In this document: positions 51,151 through 59,820 of the stretch, piece after piece
Layout: each line of letters begins with the position of its first letter
How positions within the stretch are numbered: the stretch's first letter is position 1
Source of the DNA: JAFAGX01 sp035623335
GTDB lineage: Bacteria > Acidobacteriota > Terriglobia > Terriglobales > Acidobacteriaceae
Direction: 5' to 3'
NCBI GenBank assembly: GCA_035623335.1
Contig: DASPTQ010000099.1
Location: 1-64,000 of the forward strand
DNA length: 64,000 bases
Notes under the pieces: model-generated
Database searches by the model: none
What the model was told of the DNA's origin: nothing
What the model saw: the letters and a program-made list of their open reading frames with translations, nothing else
Position numbers and translations under genes: made by a program

Positions 51151-51507
51151 ATGCAAGGCTGGTTGAGAAAGCCGGGCGTGCTAGTCCTCGGCATCCTGCT
51201 ACTCGGGACGGCTGCCGCTACCTGGTTGCTGGTTCTACGCCGCGCCCCCCATCCCCATAGTGTCACACTTCGTTGGCACCCGCCGGCAGAGTCAGCCAAC
51301 CCGCACGTGGTCAGCTACAACATCTATCGCAGCACGTCGCCGGGCGGTCCCTACACCCCTCTGGCATCCGGGGTACAGGCTCTGATCTATGAGGACGAAT
51401 CGGTGAACACCGGTGTGACGTACTACTACGCGGTACGGTCCGTCGATCAATCTGGACGCGAGAGCGGGTATTCGGAAGAAGTAAGAGTGACTATTCCGGT
51501 TCGTTAG
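51151..51507 (+). CDS. Membrane-anchored fibronectin type III protein
   Basis: A 118-residue protein with one N-terminal transmembrane helix (GVLVLGILLLGTAAATWLLVL) and a single fibronectin type III domain: SVTLRWHPPAESANPHVVSY, NIYRSTSPGGPYTPLASGVQ, then VTYYYAVRSVDQSGRESGYS. FnIII domains of this short-loop type in bacteria bind carbohydrates or act as spacers; the domain would face the periplasm. The start is inferred from the membrane helix, and no Shine-Dalgarno is visible. It is the only plus-strand gene between 42.7 kb and the right edge, convergent with the cupin gene. Confidence 0.7.
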   Translation: MQGWLRKPGVLVLGILLLGTAAATWLLVLRRAPHPHSVTLRWHPPAESANPHVVSYNIYRSTSPGGPYTPLASGVQALIYEDESVNTGVTYYYAVRSVDQSGRESGYSEEVRVTIPVR

Positions 51508-51618
51508 TGCGGAACCTGAGGCCGGTACGGCAAGGCTGCCGTGTAACTCCTCGTGCGGAGGTCAGGTCGGTCTCGATGGTACTTGCTTGCCAGGGCGCGA
51601 AGCCATACCTAGGGCCGG

Positions 51619-52089
51619 TCACCGACTTTGCCAGCAGATCAGAGCGGTGAGAGCCACCATCAACGACCCTCCGTGGAACCCCATAACCCGGAGAAGTTTG
51701 CTCCATGCCTTGAAGCAAAATCCTAGGGGACGCCACATGGATTCTTTTAGGACAGCGACCTTTCTAAAACGATCAGGGTGTCTCCAGGTGCACGTCGTCC
51801 CGGCCGGGAAGAATCCCATGTCGCCAGGCCCAAATCTGCGTTCTTCGCCTTTCTCATTGGTCATGAAGCCTTCGCCGGAGAGCACGAAGAGCGCTTCGTC
51901 CTGGCTATAGTGCCATCGGTAACTTCCCGATGTGCATTCCCAAACTACAATATTGGAGGTCCAGTCATGGGTCCTCATCAACATCTTGCTTCGAGTCTTG
52001 GGCGAGCCATCTAAGATCCAATTGGACGGAATCTGTGAAGGTTCCAGCTCAACCTCAGCTAGAGTAGCGGTCACAATCGATTTGGCCAT
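51619..52089 (-). CDS. Cupin-domain protein
   Basis: A 156-residue protein with one small cupin barrel: SKMLMRTHDWTSNIVVWECT, YRWHYSQDEALFVLSGEGFM (metal His and Glu positions) and RRFGPGDMGFFPAGTTCTW, which resembles the DUF861/ureidoglycine-aminohydrolase-like cupins. The C-terminus adds a basic segment and a hydrophobic helix (GFHGGSLMVALTALICW) that may anchor it to the membrane, an unusual addition. GGAG lies 8 nt before ATG 52089. It is last in the asnB strand run, 207 bp downstream. Epimerase, isomerase or regulatory roles are all possible; the substrate is unknown. Confidence 0.75.
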   Translation of the reverse strand: MAKSIVTATLAEVELEPSQIPSNWILDGSPKTRSKMLMRTHDWTSNIVVWECTSGSYRWHYSQDEALFVLSGEGFMTNEKGEERRFGPGDMGFFPAGTTCTWRHPDRFRKVAVLKESMWRPLGFCFKAWSKLLRVMGFHGGSLMVALTALICWQSR

Positions 52090-52296
52090 AGCATTCTCCA
52101 ATACTTTCCGACGAGCATTGTTGCTGAGAAATACAAACGGGCCAGACGAAGTCTACCTGCAACTCACAGAACTCCTAGGGGTGATGGGGAAGCGAAATTT
52201 CTGACAGACAACCCGCGCCAGGAATCGTGCTCGGGCTTGGGGATGCGGTCGGCTTGGCGCCTCGGTGGTAGGCCAGCCGCAGAACAAAGGTCAGAT

Positions 52297-54222
52297 TCAA
52301 GCGGAAAGTCGAAATCGGTCGTGAAGTACGCATGCGCTGAGGATCATCATCAGGGCTTGGTCGTTGGCCACTCGCGAACTCTCATCCACGGCGTGCAAGC
52401 TGTCGAGGACTTCCACGACTTTTTTCTGGTCAAAGAAGGGCATAGACGCGAGCACAGAGCCACGAAGCATCTCCTGCACGAGAACGCCGAACCGGCCTTG
52501 CGGATTGAGCGTCAGGGGTGGGCTCAGGAAAGGGTGCTTGGGCCGGCGATAGGCAGTTTCGGTGAGCACATCGCGCACCGCTTCTCTGAGGACATACTTC
52601 TGGGTCTTGCCACGGATCTTCTGCGTGACGGGCTGGGCCCGCATTACCTCCACCAGGCGATGGTCAAGGAACGGTACTCGGCCCTCAATAGAGTGCGCCA
52701 TCTCCATGCGGTCGCCTAGCATAGTGAGAATGTAGTTTGGCAAGCGAGTCTTGGCCCACAGATAGAGCGACTGATGCAGCGGGTCTCGTCCTGCCAGCTG
52801 CCCCCGCACATCAATGTCGTTGAAGAAGCTTCGAGAGCCGTCATGGCCCTTGAATGCCTGCAAGAAGTCCGCGGCCAGGAGCATGTGCATTTTGCCCGAG
52901 AGCGCCGAGGCTGTCTCCATCCAGCCGGGAACAAAGCCCAGCAAGTGCCGGACACGCTCGAGGTCTTGCCCGTTTCCGTTATGAGGAAGCGCACTGGGCG
53001 AGGGTGGACTGAATCTTCCCAATCTCCCCAAAAACGCCGGACCGGCGCCCGAGGGGTTTCCCTTTCCATTGACCGTGGCATCACGCCGGAAGTGAAGATA
53101 ACCGCCCAAGATCTCGTCCGATCCTTCACCCGTCAATACCACTTTGTAACCGGCCTTGCGCACGGCGCGGCTGAGCAGATACTTGGCCACACCGTGAGCG
53201 TTCACGCAAAGAGTTTCCGATTGCAGTATGGCGTCGGAAAAATTGTCCGCGAGCTCGTCCTGCCGGATGGGAACCGGGAAGAAATCGGCCTTGGCCTTGC
53301 CGGCCATTTCCTCAGCAATCCCTCCTTCGTTATACTCGGGGCGATCGAAGGTTAAGGTAAAAGCACGAACGGGTCCCTGCCGGTGCCGGGCCGCCAAACC
53401 CAGAACGGCGCAAGAGTCGATCCCCCCGCTGAGATAACAGCCCACGGGCACGTCGGCCCGCAGCCGGATACGCACGGCCTCATCCAAGGCCTGTCGAAAT
53501 TCTTCAACATATTCCGCATCCGAGCGCACCGGCCCGCTGTGATCTGCTCTGGGGTAGTCAAAATCCCAATATCGGCTCAGTTGGATGTGCTTCTCCGTGG
53601 CAATCAGATAGTGGCCCGGCGGCACTTGATACACACCCTCAAAGAGGGTGCGCATTTGATGCCCACCGAAGCCGCCAGAGTGATAAACCGACTCGTTATC
53701 CCAGCGTGCAGGCACGCCCGCTGCGAACAGCGCTTTCACCTCCGAAGCCAAATATAGCGTTCCCTGGTGCAAGGCGTAAAAGAGCGGCTTGATACCGAAG
53801 CGGTCGCGGGCGGCAAAGAGTGTTCGGGATTCGGCGTCCCAGAGCACCAGCGCGAATTCACCGCGCAATCGGTGCAGGCAGTGGGCACCGAATTCTTCAT
53901 AAAGGTGGAGCGCTATTTCGCTGTCCGACCGGGTGCGAAGCCGGTGGCCCGAATCCTCAAGCTCCTGCTGCGTCGCCTCATAGCCATAGAATTCACCATT
54001 GACGATGATCCGTAGGTTCTCGCGCTCGTTGGCGATTGGTTGATCTCCGGTCGTGAGGTCGATAATACTAAGTCGCGCGTGGCCGAGACCGACTCTGCGG
54101 TCCGGGGCAATCCAGTAGCGCTGACCATCCGGACCGCGGTGCTCAAGACTCTTGGTTGCTTTTTCCAGCGCCTCTCGCGCGACGGACCCGTCGGGTGAGA
54201 ATATGGCAACAATTCCGCACAT
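52297..54222 (-). CDS. asnB: Asparagine synthase, glutamine-hydrolysing
   Basis: A 641-residue class II amidotransferase. The N-terminal glutaminase has the nucleophile Cys2 (MCGIVAIFSPDG), SLEHRGPDGQRYW and GHARLSIIDL. The synthetase domain carries the PP-loop CYLSGGIDSCAVLGL, VVLTGEGSDEILGGY and the C-terminal RRPKHPFLSPP. It transfers glutamine ammonia to an adenylated carboxylate. Related amidotransferases recur in exosortase/exopolysaccharide loci, where they are thought to amidate uronic acids or an acyl group rather than make asparagine. Its ATG directly follows the stop of the carrier-thioesterase gene (TAG then ATG), and GAGGAG sits in that gene's last codons, so the two proteins are made together and probably act in sequence. 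Confidence 0.92.
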   Translation of the reverse strand: MCGIVAIFSPDGSVAREALEKATKSLEHRGPDGQRYWIAPDRRVGLGHARLSIIDLTTGDQPIANERENLRIIVNGEFYGYEATQQELEDSGHRLRTRSDSEIALHLYEEFGAHCLHRLRGEFALVLWDAESRTLFAARDRFGIKPLFYALHQGTLYLASEVKALFAAGVPARWDNESVYHSGGFGGHQMRTLFEGVYQVPPGHYLIATEKHIQLSRYWDFDYPRADHSGPVRSDAEYVEEFRQALDEAVRIRLRADVPVGCYLSGGIDSCAVLGLAARHRQGPVRAFTLTFDRPEYNEGGIAEEMAGKAKADFFPVPIRQDELADNFSDAILQSETLCVNAHGVAKYLLSRAVRKAGYKVVLTGEGSDEILGGYLHFRRDATVNGKGNPSGAGPAFLGRLGRFSPPSPSALPHNGNGQDLERVRHLLGFVPGWMETASALSGKMHMLLAADFLQAFKGHDGSRSFFNDIDVRGQLAGRDPLHQSLYLWAKTRLPNYILTMLGDRMEMAHSIEGRVPFLDHRLVEVMRAQPVTQKIRGKTQKYVLREAVRDVLTETAYRRPKHPFLSPPLTLNPQGRFGVLVQEMLRGSVLASMPFFDQKKVVEVLDSLHAVDESSRVANDQALMMILSACVLHDRFRLSA

Positions 54223-55449
54223 CTAGTGCTCCTCTTTTTTAACGCCGCTTGCTACTGCTATTTCTTCCCGGCGCGCTGGCGGGTTTTGCAACGGACCCGG
54301 TTGGTAGCCACTCATCGCTCGGTCAATCGACTTCCTGAGGGCGTCGGCCAAATGTTTCACATAGGGTTCGACGAGCATACCGGCGGGATACACAGGCAGG
54401 GTCACGATTTGCTGTCCCGCTTGTGCCAGACGCTCCCACCTAGCGCCTGGATTATCGAACATTCGATACTGCTTTAAGGGGCGAAAGTCAGTCACGACAC
54501 CCGCGTAAGGCTTGGGGACATACTGCGAGCATGCGCGGTCGTTATTCTCCCAGATTTCTCCCAAAATTCTGGACTCCGACCTTCCCGTTTCCGAATTGTT
54601 GAACAACCTCGCCAGCACCATTCCTCGCCAGATGGGAATCCGGCTGCGCAGGATCCGCAGCTTTTCCATAAAGAACTTGGACTGACCGTCCCAGTCCAGC
54701 CGCAAAAAGTTCATCGCGTGGAAAACCAACTTCTGACAGTTGTAGTAGCTCTTGTCCAGAGTCGTTGGTGGCGGGAAGACCGACCAATTCATGCTGTCGA
54801 AAAGCGCCAGCAAGGCGACCTGTTCCCCGTCTCGACGTAACTGCTGAGCCACTTCGTACGCGATTGTTCCTCCTCCACAATAGCCACCGAGGAAATACGG
54901 ACCGAGAGGCTGTGCCTTCCGAATCTCTTGCACATAAAGAGCGGCCATGTCCTCGACCTTCTTGAGCGGCGCACAACTGCCGTCCAAGCCTGGGGATTGC
55001 AGACCATAAAATGGCTGATCCGAACCGAGATGGAGCGCCAGCTCGCGGTAGATCAAGACATTTCCGCCGGCTCCATGAATGCAAAAGAAGGGCGGCCGTG
55101 AACCGCCTGCCTGAATCGTCACCAGGGGAGACCAGCCAGAACTCGGGCTCTCACGACGAAGGACCTGGGCCAGTTCCTTGATCGTGGGTGCGTCAAAAAG
55201 CGTAGCTACCGGCAATTTGACCTTGAAGACCTGTTCGATCTGAGCGAAGAGCTGCACTGCCAGAATGGAATCTCCGCCCAGATCGAAATAATTCTGATCG
55301 AGACCAACAGACTCAACGCCAAGGAGCTGTTGCCAAATGCGACGCAGCTGCAGTGTGGTGTCATCGAGAGTCAATGAGACTCGCGTTGTCACCGAGTTAG
55401 TAACCGGGTCCGCGGACATCTTGTCCTCGGAATGAAGCTCTGTTTTCAT
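54223..55449 (-). CDS. Carrier protein-thioesterase didomain with altered catalytic residues
   Basis: A 408-residue relative of 33396-34364. The carrier domain (about 30-100) has Ser61 in NYFDLGGDSILAVQL. The thioesterase domain (about 108-375) has FFCIHGAGGNVLIYRELALH and the elbow FLGGYCGGGTIAYEVA, where Cys191 replaces the usual Ser. At the C-terminus, where family members have G-D-H-x-x-M-L, it reads PVYPAGMLVEP, so Tyr354 and Pro355 replace the Asp-His pair. Ordinary hydrolysis is therefore unlikely; it may only hold an acyl group for transfer or amidation. A ~40-residue charged tail follows. ATG 55449 has GGGGGA 9 nt upstream. Directly followed by asnB. Confidence 0.87.
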   Translation of the reverse strand: MKTELHSEDKMSADPVTNSVTTRVSLTLDDTTLQLRRIWQQLLGVESVGLDQNYFDLGGDSILAVQLFAQIEQVFKVKLPVATLFDAPTIKELAQVLRRESPSSGWSPLVTIQAGGSRPPFFCIHGAGGNVLIYRELALHLGSDQPFYGLQSPGLDGSCAPLKKVEDMAALYVQEIRKAQPLGPYFLGGYCGGGTIAYEVAQQLRRDGEQVALLALFDSMNWSVFPPPTTLDKSYYNCQKLVFHAMNFLRLDWDGQSKFFMEKLRILRSRIPIWRGMVLARLFNNSETGRSESRILGEIWENNDRACSQYVPKPYAGVVTDFRPLKQYRMFDNPGARWERLAQAGQQIVTLPVYPAGMLVEPYVKHLADALRKSIDRAMSGYQPGPLQNPPARREEIAVASGVKKEEH

Positions 55450-55700
55450 TTCTTTGAATCCCCCCTGGTATGATCGCAAGCTAGATCGATTTGCCTACGT
55501 ACATCCGATCGAGCAATTCCGAAGGTCGCGAAAAGGCTGGTCAGATGGGAGTTCCTGAAGATCGCTGGTACCGCTGGTCTCCTGTTACCTAACCATGCTT
55601 CCCGCAGCCCCATGGGGGAACTTTACTTCGATTGAGTGGGCAATCTCATGCATAAGCAGGTTTACGCACGATGTCTCCATCGGTCTCAATCGCGGTGAGG

Positions 55701-56810
55701 CTAAGAACCGAAATTTCCTTGTTGCGCCGCAAACTTCAATGCCAAGCGGGCGAAATATTGGTACAGTACCGCCCCCACTGCAGTGCCCAGCGTATTGGTC
55801 ATGACATCGGTCAAACCCGAGTCTCGCGTGGGGAGAAAGGCTTGTAAGAATTCGATGGTTAGACTCACCACGAACCCCAGAATGACGGTCACCAATATCG
55901 GTCGTGATGTTATCCTTACCGCGCTCAAATAAGCACAAAAAGAAAGGCCAAACGGGATAAAGCCACCGATGTTGATCGCGACATTTTTCCAATAATTTCG
56001 TCCGAGGTAAAACTCATTCCACGGCCAGGCGAGGAACTTTTCGTGAACAACGAAGAACTTCTCCGGTATCAAAAGGTCAGTGGCTGCATCGACCTGGTTA
56101 TGGGTGATTGTTCCCCTGCTTTCATTGAAAGGGTAGAAAGCAACGGCATGGGCACTCTCCCTTAACCCCGAGGCCTTATGCGTCGTCCAGCTCTCGTAAT
56201 GCTCTAAGACTTCCTGAGGTGACAGTTCCTGGTTGTAAACCGCCAGCGCAAGTAACCGACCCGACCATTCATGTGTTCCCGACGGAGTATTTCCGACCAG
56301 TAGCTTGCCGCTCACGTCTTCTTCCTGCACGTGGTAGGTCGTGAATCTCTCAAACTCCCGGCCATCGACATAGGCCGTTGTACCTCGTGCGCCGGATGTG
56401 AGGGAAACGAACACCGGAGTTTGTGAGAGGAAGATCCGCGGAAGGTAGATAGGAGAATGTCCATTATCCTGACGACCAACCTCCACCCGCAGGTCGCTCA
56501 ATGACTGGCGCAAAGCAAGGGAAACACTGAAGTCGCTCGGGTGGTAGAAGGCAAGGATAGTTCCAGAGCCGGCAACCACCGCAGGGTGCAACCACAGTTC
56601 GATAGTGCAGGAGGAATCAATGTTGGACTTTCTCGATTCGAATTCCCCGGCACTGACGAGGCTGCCGTGGGGCCCGACTGTCAAACCATTGCTTTCCGGC
56701 AACCAGGCGACATCGTTTCTGGGGCCGTGAAAGGGCCACAGTCCGGCGATTAAGATTCCGCATAGAACCAATCCGCATACACTGCCTAACATCCTTGGGC
56801 TGTGATCCAT
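55701..56810 (-). CDS. LamG-VanZ fusion membrane protein
   Basis: A 369-residue membrane protein. An N-terminal helix (GSVCGLVLCGILIAGLWPF) precedes an exported concanavalin/LamG-like domain (about 60-215: CTIELWLHPAVVAGSGTIL, FVSLTSGARGTTAYVDGREF, NTPSGTHEWSGRLLALAVYN). Three or four C-terminal helices form a VanZ-like domain (NIGGFIPFGLSFCAYLSAV, then VSLTIEFLQAFLPTRDSGLT and DVMTNTLGTAVGAVL). VanZ domains recur beside exopolysaccharide genes with unknown function, and LamG domains often bind glycans. The fusion would put a glycan-binding domain on the outer face of the membrane. It lies 48 bp after the GT4 gene on the same strand. Confidence 0.83.
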   Translation of the reverse strand: MDHSPRMLGSVCGLVLCGILIAGLWPFHGPRNDVAWLPESNGLTVGPHGSLVSAGEFESRKSNIDSSCTIELWLHPAVVAGSGTILAFYHPSDFSVSLALRQSLSDLRVEVGRQDNGHSPIYLPRIFLSQTPVFVSLTSGARGTTAYVDGREFERFTTYHVQEEDVSGKLLVGNTPSGTHEWSGRLLALAVYNQELSPQEVLEHYESWTTHKASGLRESAHAVAFYPFNESRGTITHNQVDAATDLLIPEKFFVVHEKFLAWPWNEFYLGRNYWKNVAINIGGFIPFGLSFCAYLSAVRITSRPILVTVILGFVVSLTIEFLQAFLPTRDSGLTDVMTNTLGTAVGAVLYQYFARLALKFAAQQGNFGS

Positions 56811-56858
56811 GACCGTCTCAGACGGCTGAGGACTTGCTGGCCGCGGCAGAGCCTGATG

Positions 56859-58163
56859 TCAAGAGGTCAGCTGGTCGGCAGCCGGAGCTTTGGCAAGCGA
56901 ACCAGAGGTCACGCTCTCCGCCGAGGCGGGCGCCGATCCCGCGGCAGCCGGGGCTTGTCCGCTCAGCCGAGAATATCCTTCGAGCAATGCCTTTCGCGAC
57001 CGGTCCAGCCCGACGAGGTGAATGGACCGTTCAATCCCAATTTGCGCCATTCTCTGCCGCCGCGCTGGGTCATGGAGCAGTTCACTCAGGGCAGCCGCAA
57101 ACAGCCTAGGGTCGTCCCCCTCGACGTAAACTGCCGCATCTCCCGCAGAACGGCGTGATTCCAACAAGTCGAAGGAAACGATCGGGTTTCCGCAGGCCAT
57201 ATATTCCATGATCTTGGTCATGGTCGATAGGTCGTTCATTCGGTCGGGTGGATCGGGAGCCAAGCACACATCTGAAACCGACAAATAGTCCAATAGAAGA
57301 TCATCCGAGATTCGCCCCACAAACTGCATAACGTCGTCGACCTTTAATTCTCGGCTGAGCTCCCGCAGTTCATTCCAGGTTTCGCCCTTGCCGATCATCA
57401 CAAAAAGCACATCGCGGCGATGAAGGTTGTGGACCAGATGCTCCGCGGCTCGGACGATTCTGTCGACACCGTCCTGCCTCCCCATCACACCGAGGTACAC
57501 CGCTAAATAAGCGAAACCTGCCTTCAGTTCTGGACGAGGGCTTCGGCGATGGAAATCCTTAATGTCAACCCCGTTGCGCACGATCGCGAGCCGGGTATCC
57601 GGAAGTTTCCCCCGTTCCCGGGCGATATCGCGGTACGACTGATTGGGGCAGATGACCAAATCGGCTGCTCGGTAGGATTGCTTTTCAAGCCAGAGCAGCG
57701 TCCGATAGACCCGGCCCTTCCGTTGAAACTTCGAATCGTAGAGCTCGGGGCACAGATCGTGCTCATCATAAACATACTTCTTGCCTACCAGCTTGTACGG
57801 CCACGCAAGTAGAAAGAAAATATCAGGCGGATTTGCCGAATGGAGAATATCGATGCCGTCGCGAATCCATACCACCAACGACAATACGGCGGTGCAAAAA
57901 AGCGACCATGAATACTCGAGAAGATATCCGAGTTTCCCGCTGGCATCCCACGGCTTTGGGTATCGATATATCTTCACGCCTCCCATCACTTCGAAAGAGG
58001 ACTTTTCATCCGGATTTTCTCCCTTGGGGCAAATGACGCTGACCTCGTACCCAGCTCCTCGAAGAGCTTTCGCTGCATGCCACATCCTTCGATCCGCAGG
58101 AAATGAAACGTTCTCTATCAGCATCAGTACTTTGCTGGAGTTCGACCGTGCACGTCTTTCCAT
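56859..58163 (-). CDS. Glycosyltransferase family 4 (WbuB-like)
   Basis: A 434-residue GT-B enzyme. KVLMLIENVSFPADRRMWHA, KALRGAGYEVSVICPKGENP and YDEHDLCPELYDSKFQRKGR form the acceptor half. AYLAVYLGVMGRQDGVDRIV, then DVCLAPDPPDRMNDLSTMTK and IMEYMACGNPIVSFDLLESR, form the sugar-nucleotide half with the E-x7-E motif. It is organised like the GT4 at 49646 but longer by an Ala/Pro/Ser-rich tail of ~35 residues (QAPAAAGSAPASAESVTSG) that looks disordered. It probably elongates the lipid-linked repeat unit. It is followed by the LamG-VanZ gene and preceded after 169 bp by the sugar dehydrogenase. Confidence 0.88.
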   Translation of the reverse strand: MERRARSNSSKVLMLIENVSFPADRRMWHAAKALRGAGYEVSVICPKGENPDEKSSFEVMGGVKIYRYPKPWDASGKLGYLLEYSWSLFCTAVLSLVVWIRDGIDILHSANPPDIFFLLAWPYKLVGKKYVYDEHDLCPELYDSKFQRKGRVYRTLLWLEKQSYRAADLVICPNQSYRDIARERGKLPDTRLAIVRNGVDIKDFHRRSPRPELKAGFAYLAVYLGVMGRQDGVDRIVRAAEHLVHNLHRRDVLFVMIGKGETWNELRELSRELKVDDVMQFVGRISDDLLLDYLSVSDVCLAPDPPDRMNDLSTMTKIMEYMACGNPIVSFDLLESRRSAGDAAVYVEGDDPRLFAAALSELLHDPARRQRMAQIGIERSIHLVGLDRSRKALLEGYSRLSGQAPAAAGSAPASAESVTSGSLAKAPAADQLTS

Positions 58164-58332
58164 TCGATTATTCCTCGTACTCCGTTGAGCTTGTCCGTTG
58201 ATAACGCTTGTCGTATCGGAGATCGTGAGTGAACTGAGATCTGGCCAAGCGACCTCGGGTGGTTTTGCGAGACCGCGCCTGACCGTGACCTAGGCAGGTA
58301 ACACCGGGAAGCCGAGATCGAGAACTGGCTCT

Positions 58333-59685
58333 TTAGGCAATGGTGGCGCTCATCGCCTCCCGCGGTGGCAAGTCCATCGCTCGATATTCTCCGCCGACCG
58401 CTTGGGGCGAGAGAGTCCGCACCAAATCAATGCAGAGCTGGTCGGACCTCATCGCTCGGAAGCACTTCAGATCTTCCTCTCTCTTTAGCGTCTGCATCAC
58501 CACGACCACCTCGGCATGGAGCATCAGCTCATCCAAGCGGCTGACCAACAGTTTCCAGATGTGAGGGATCGACTTCTCGATAAAGCTCAGGTTTGTGCCG
58601 TGTAATTTTCCTGGTGCAATAGTTGGCTCATAAACCCGCACATCGAAGCCCTTGCCGATGAGCCGTTCCGCCAACTCAACCGCCGGACTCTCGCGCAAAT
58701 CATCGGTGCCCTCTTTAAACGACAGGCCAACGAGCCCGACCCTGCGCCTAGAGGTCTCCGCCACCATCCGAATGCAACTCTTCAGGTGAGCCTCATTACT
58801 GGGGAGGATCGATTCCAGTAGCGGCAACTCAAGACCACGCTTGCCCACTTCGGAGAGAATCGCCTTGATGTCTTTTGGCAAACAGGAGCCTCCAAAGGCG
58901 AAGCCCGGTTTCAAGTACCTTGGAGATATGTTGAGCTTTGAATCGCGACAGAAGATTTCCATCATTTCCGCCCCGTCAATGCCCAGTTCGCGGCAGAAGG
59001 TGCCCACCTCATTGCCAAACACGACCTTGAGCGCATGGAAGGCATTGCTGAAGTACTTCACCATCGCCGCTGTCTTGGGATCTGTCCGGACGATGGGGGC
59101 CGGCAGGTTCTGGTACAGAGAGGCCACAAGGTCGCCGGCGCGCGCAGCGGTTGAGCCAACGATGGTCCAGGGTGCATCTTGGAAGTCCTTCAATGCCACC
59201 CCTTCGCGAAGAAACTCTGGGTTATACACAAAGCCGATATCCTTGCCCACAGACTTTTTTGAGTTCTGCTCGAGCAGAGGAATCAGCACCTCCTCGAACG
59301 CGGTGGGTAACACCGTGCTCCGCAAGGCCACAACGTAGTAGCGGTCTAATTCCCGCAGAGCTTTCGCTATGCTTGTCATGACGTGCTTGAGATATTCCAA
59401 GCGAGTCGATCCATCCGAGTTGGTGGGTGTGCCTACGCAGATCAGTGCCATGTCGCTGTTACTCACTGCATCTGAGTGATCCACGGTAGCGCGCAATCGT
59501 CCGGAGGTGACCATATCCCGGACCAATTCCTCAAGGCCGGGCTCAAAGAACGGAGAGCGCCCTTCGTTGATTGCCTTTACCTTGAAAGGATCGACATCCA
59601 CGCCAATGACCTGGTGTCCTTCGCGCGCAAGGCAAGCCGCCGTGACGCAACCTACATATCCCACTCCAAATACACTAACCCTCAT
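58333..59685 (-). CDS. Nucleotide-sugar dehydrogenase, GDP-mannose type
   Basis: A 450-residue NAD-dependent four-electron dehydrogenase that makes a nucleotide-linked uronic acid. The Rossmann loop is MRVSVFGVGYVGCVTAACLA. VGTPTNSDGSTRLEYLKHV and YNPEFLREGVALKDF follow, and the catalytic Cys268 lies in FGGSCLPKDIKAIL. SCLPKD at this position is typical of GDP-mannose 6-dehydrogenase (AlgD), whereas UDP-glucose dehydrogenase has CFPKD. The C-terminal domain VGLVGLSFKEGTDDLRESPA binds the second nucleotide. A uronic acid in the polymer would give the carboxylate that asnB could amidate. Upstream lies the polysaccharide deacetylase gene, 135 bp away. Confidence 0.9.
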   Translation of the reverse strand: MRVSVFGVGYVGCVTAACLAREGHQVIGVDVDPFKVKAINEGRSPFFEPGLEELVRDMVTSGRLRATVDHSDAVSNSDMALICVGTPTNSDGSTRLEYLKHVMTSIAKALRELDRYYVVALRSTVLPTAFEEVLIPLLEQNSKKSVGKDIGFVYNPEFLREGVALKDFQDAPWTIVGSTAARAGDLVASLYQNLPAPIVRTDPKTAAMVKYFSNAFHALKVVFGNEVGTFCRELGIDGAEMMEIFCRDSKLNISPRYLKPGFAFGGSCLPKDIKAILSEVGKRGLELPLLESILPSNEAHLKSCIRMVAETSRRRVGLVGLSFKEGTDDLRESPAVELAERLIGKGFDVRVYEPTIAPGKLHGTNLSFIEKSIPHIWKLLVSRLDELMLHAEVVVVMQTLKREEDLKCFRAMRSDQLCIDLVRTLSPQAVGGEYRAMDLPPREAMSATIA

Positions 59686-59820
59686 AAAGTTCCTTTTTGT
59701 TCGTTAAGTCAGACGACGGTGGTCTTTCTATTAATCACAGTACCTACAGCGGCGAAATACTCTCGCGCCAGAGGCAAAGACAAACTCCTGGGTCCCTGAC
59801 CCCAAGGCCTTCACTGCCAA

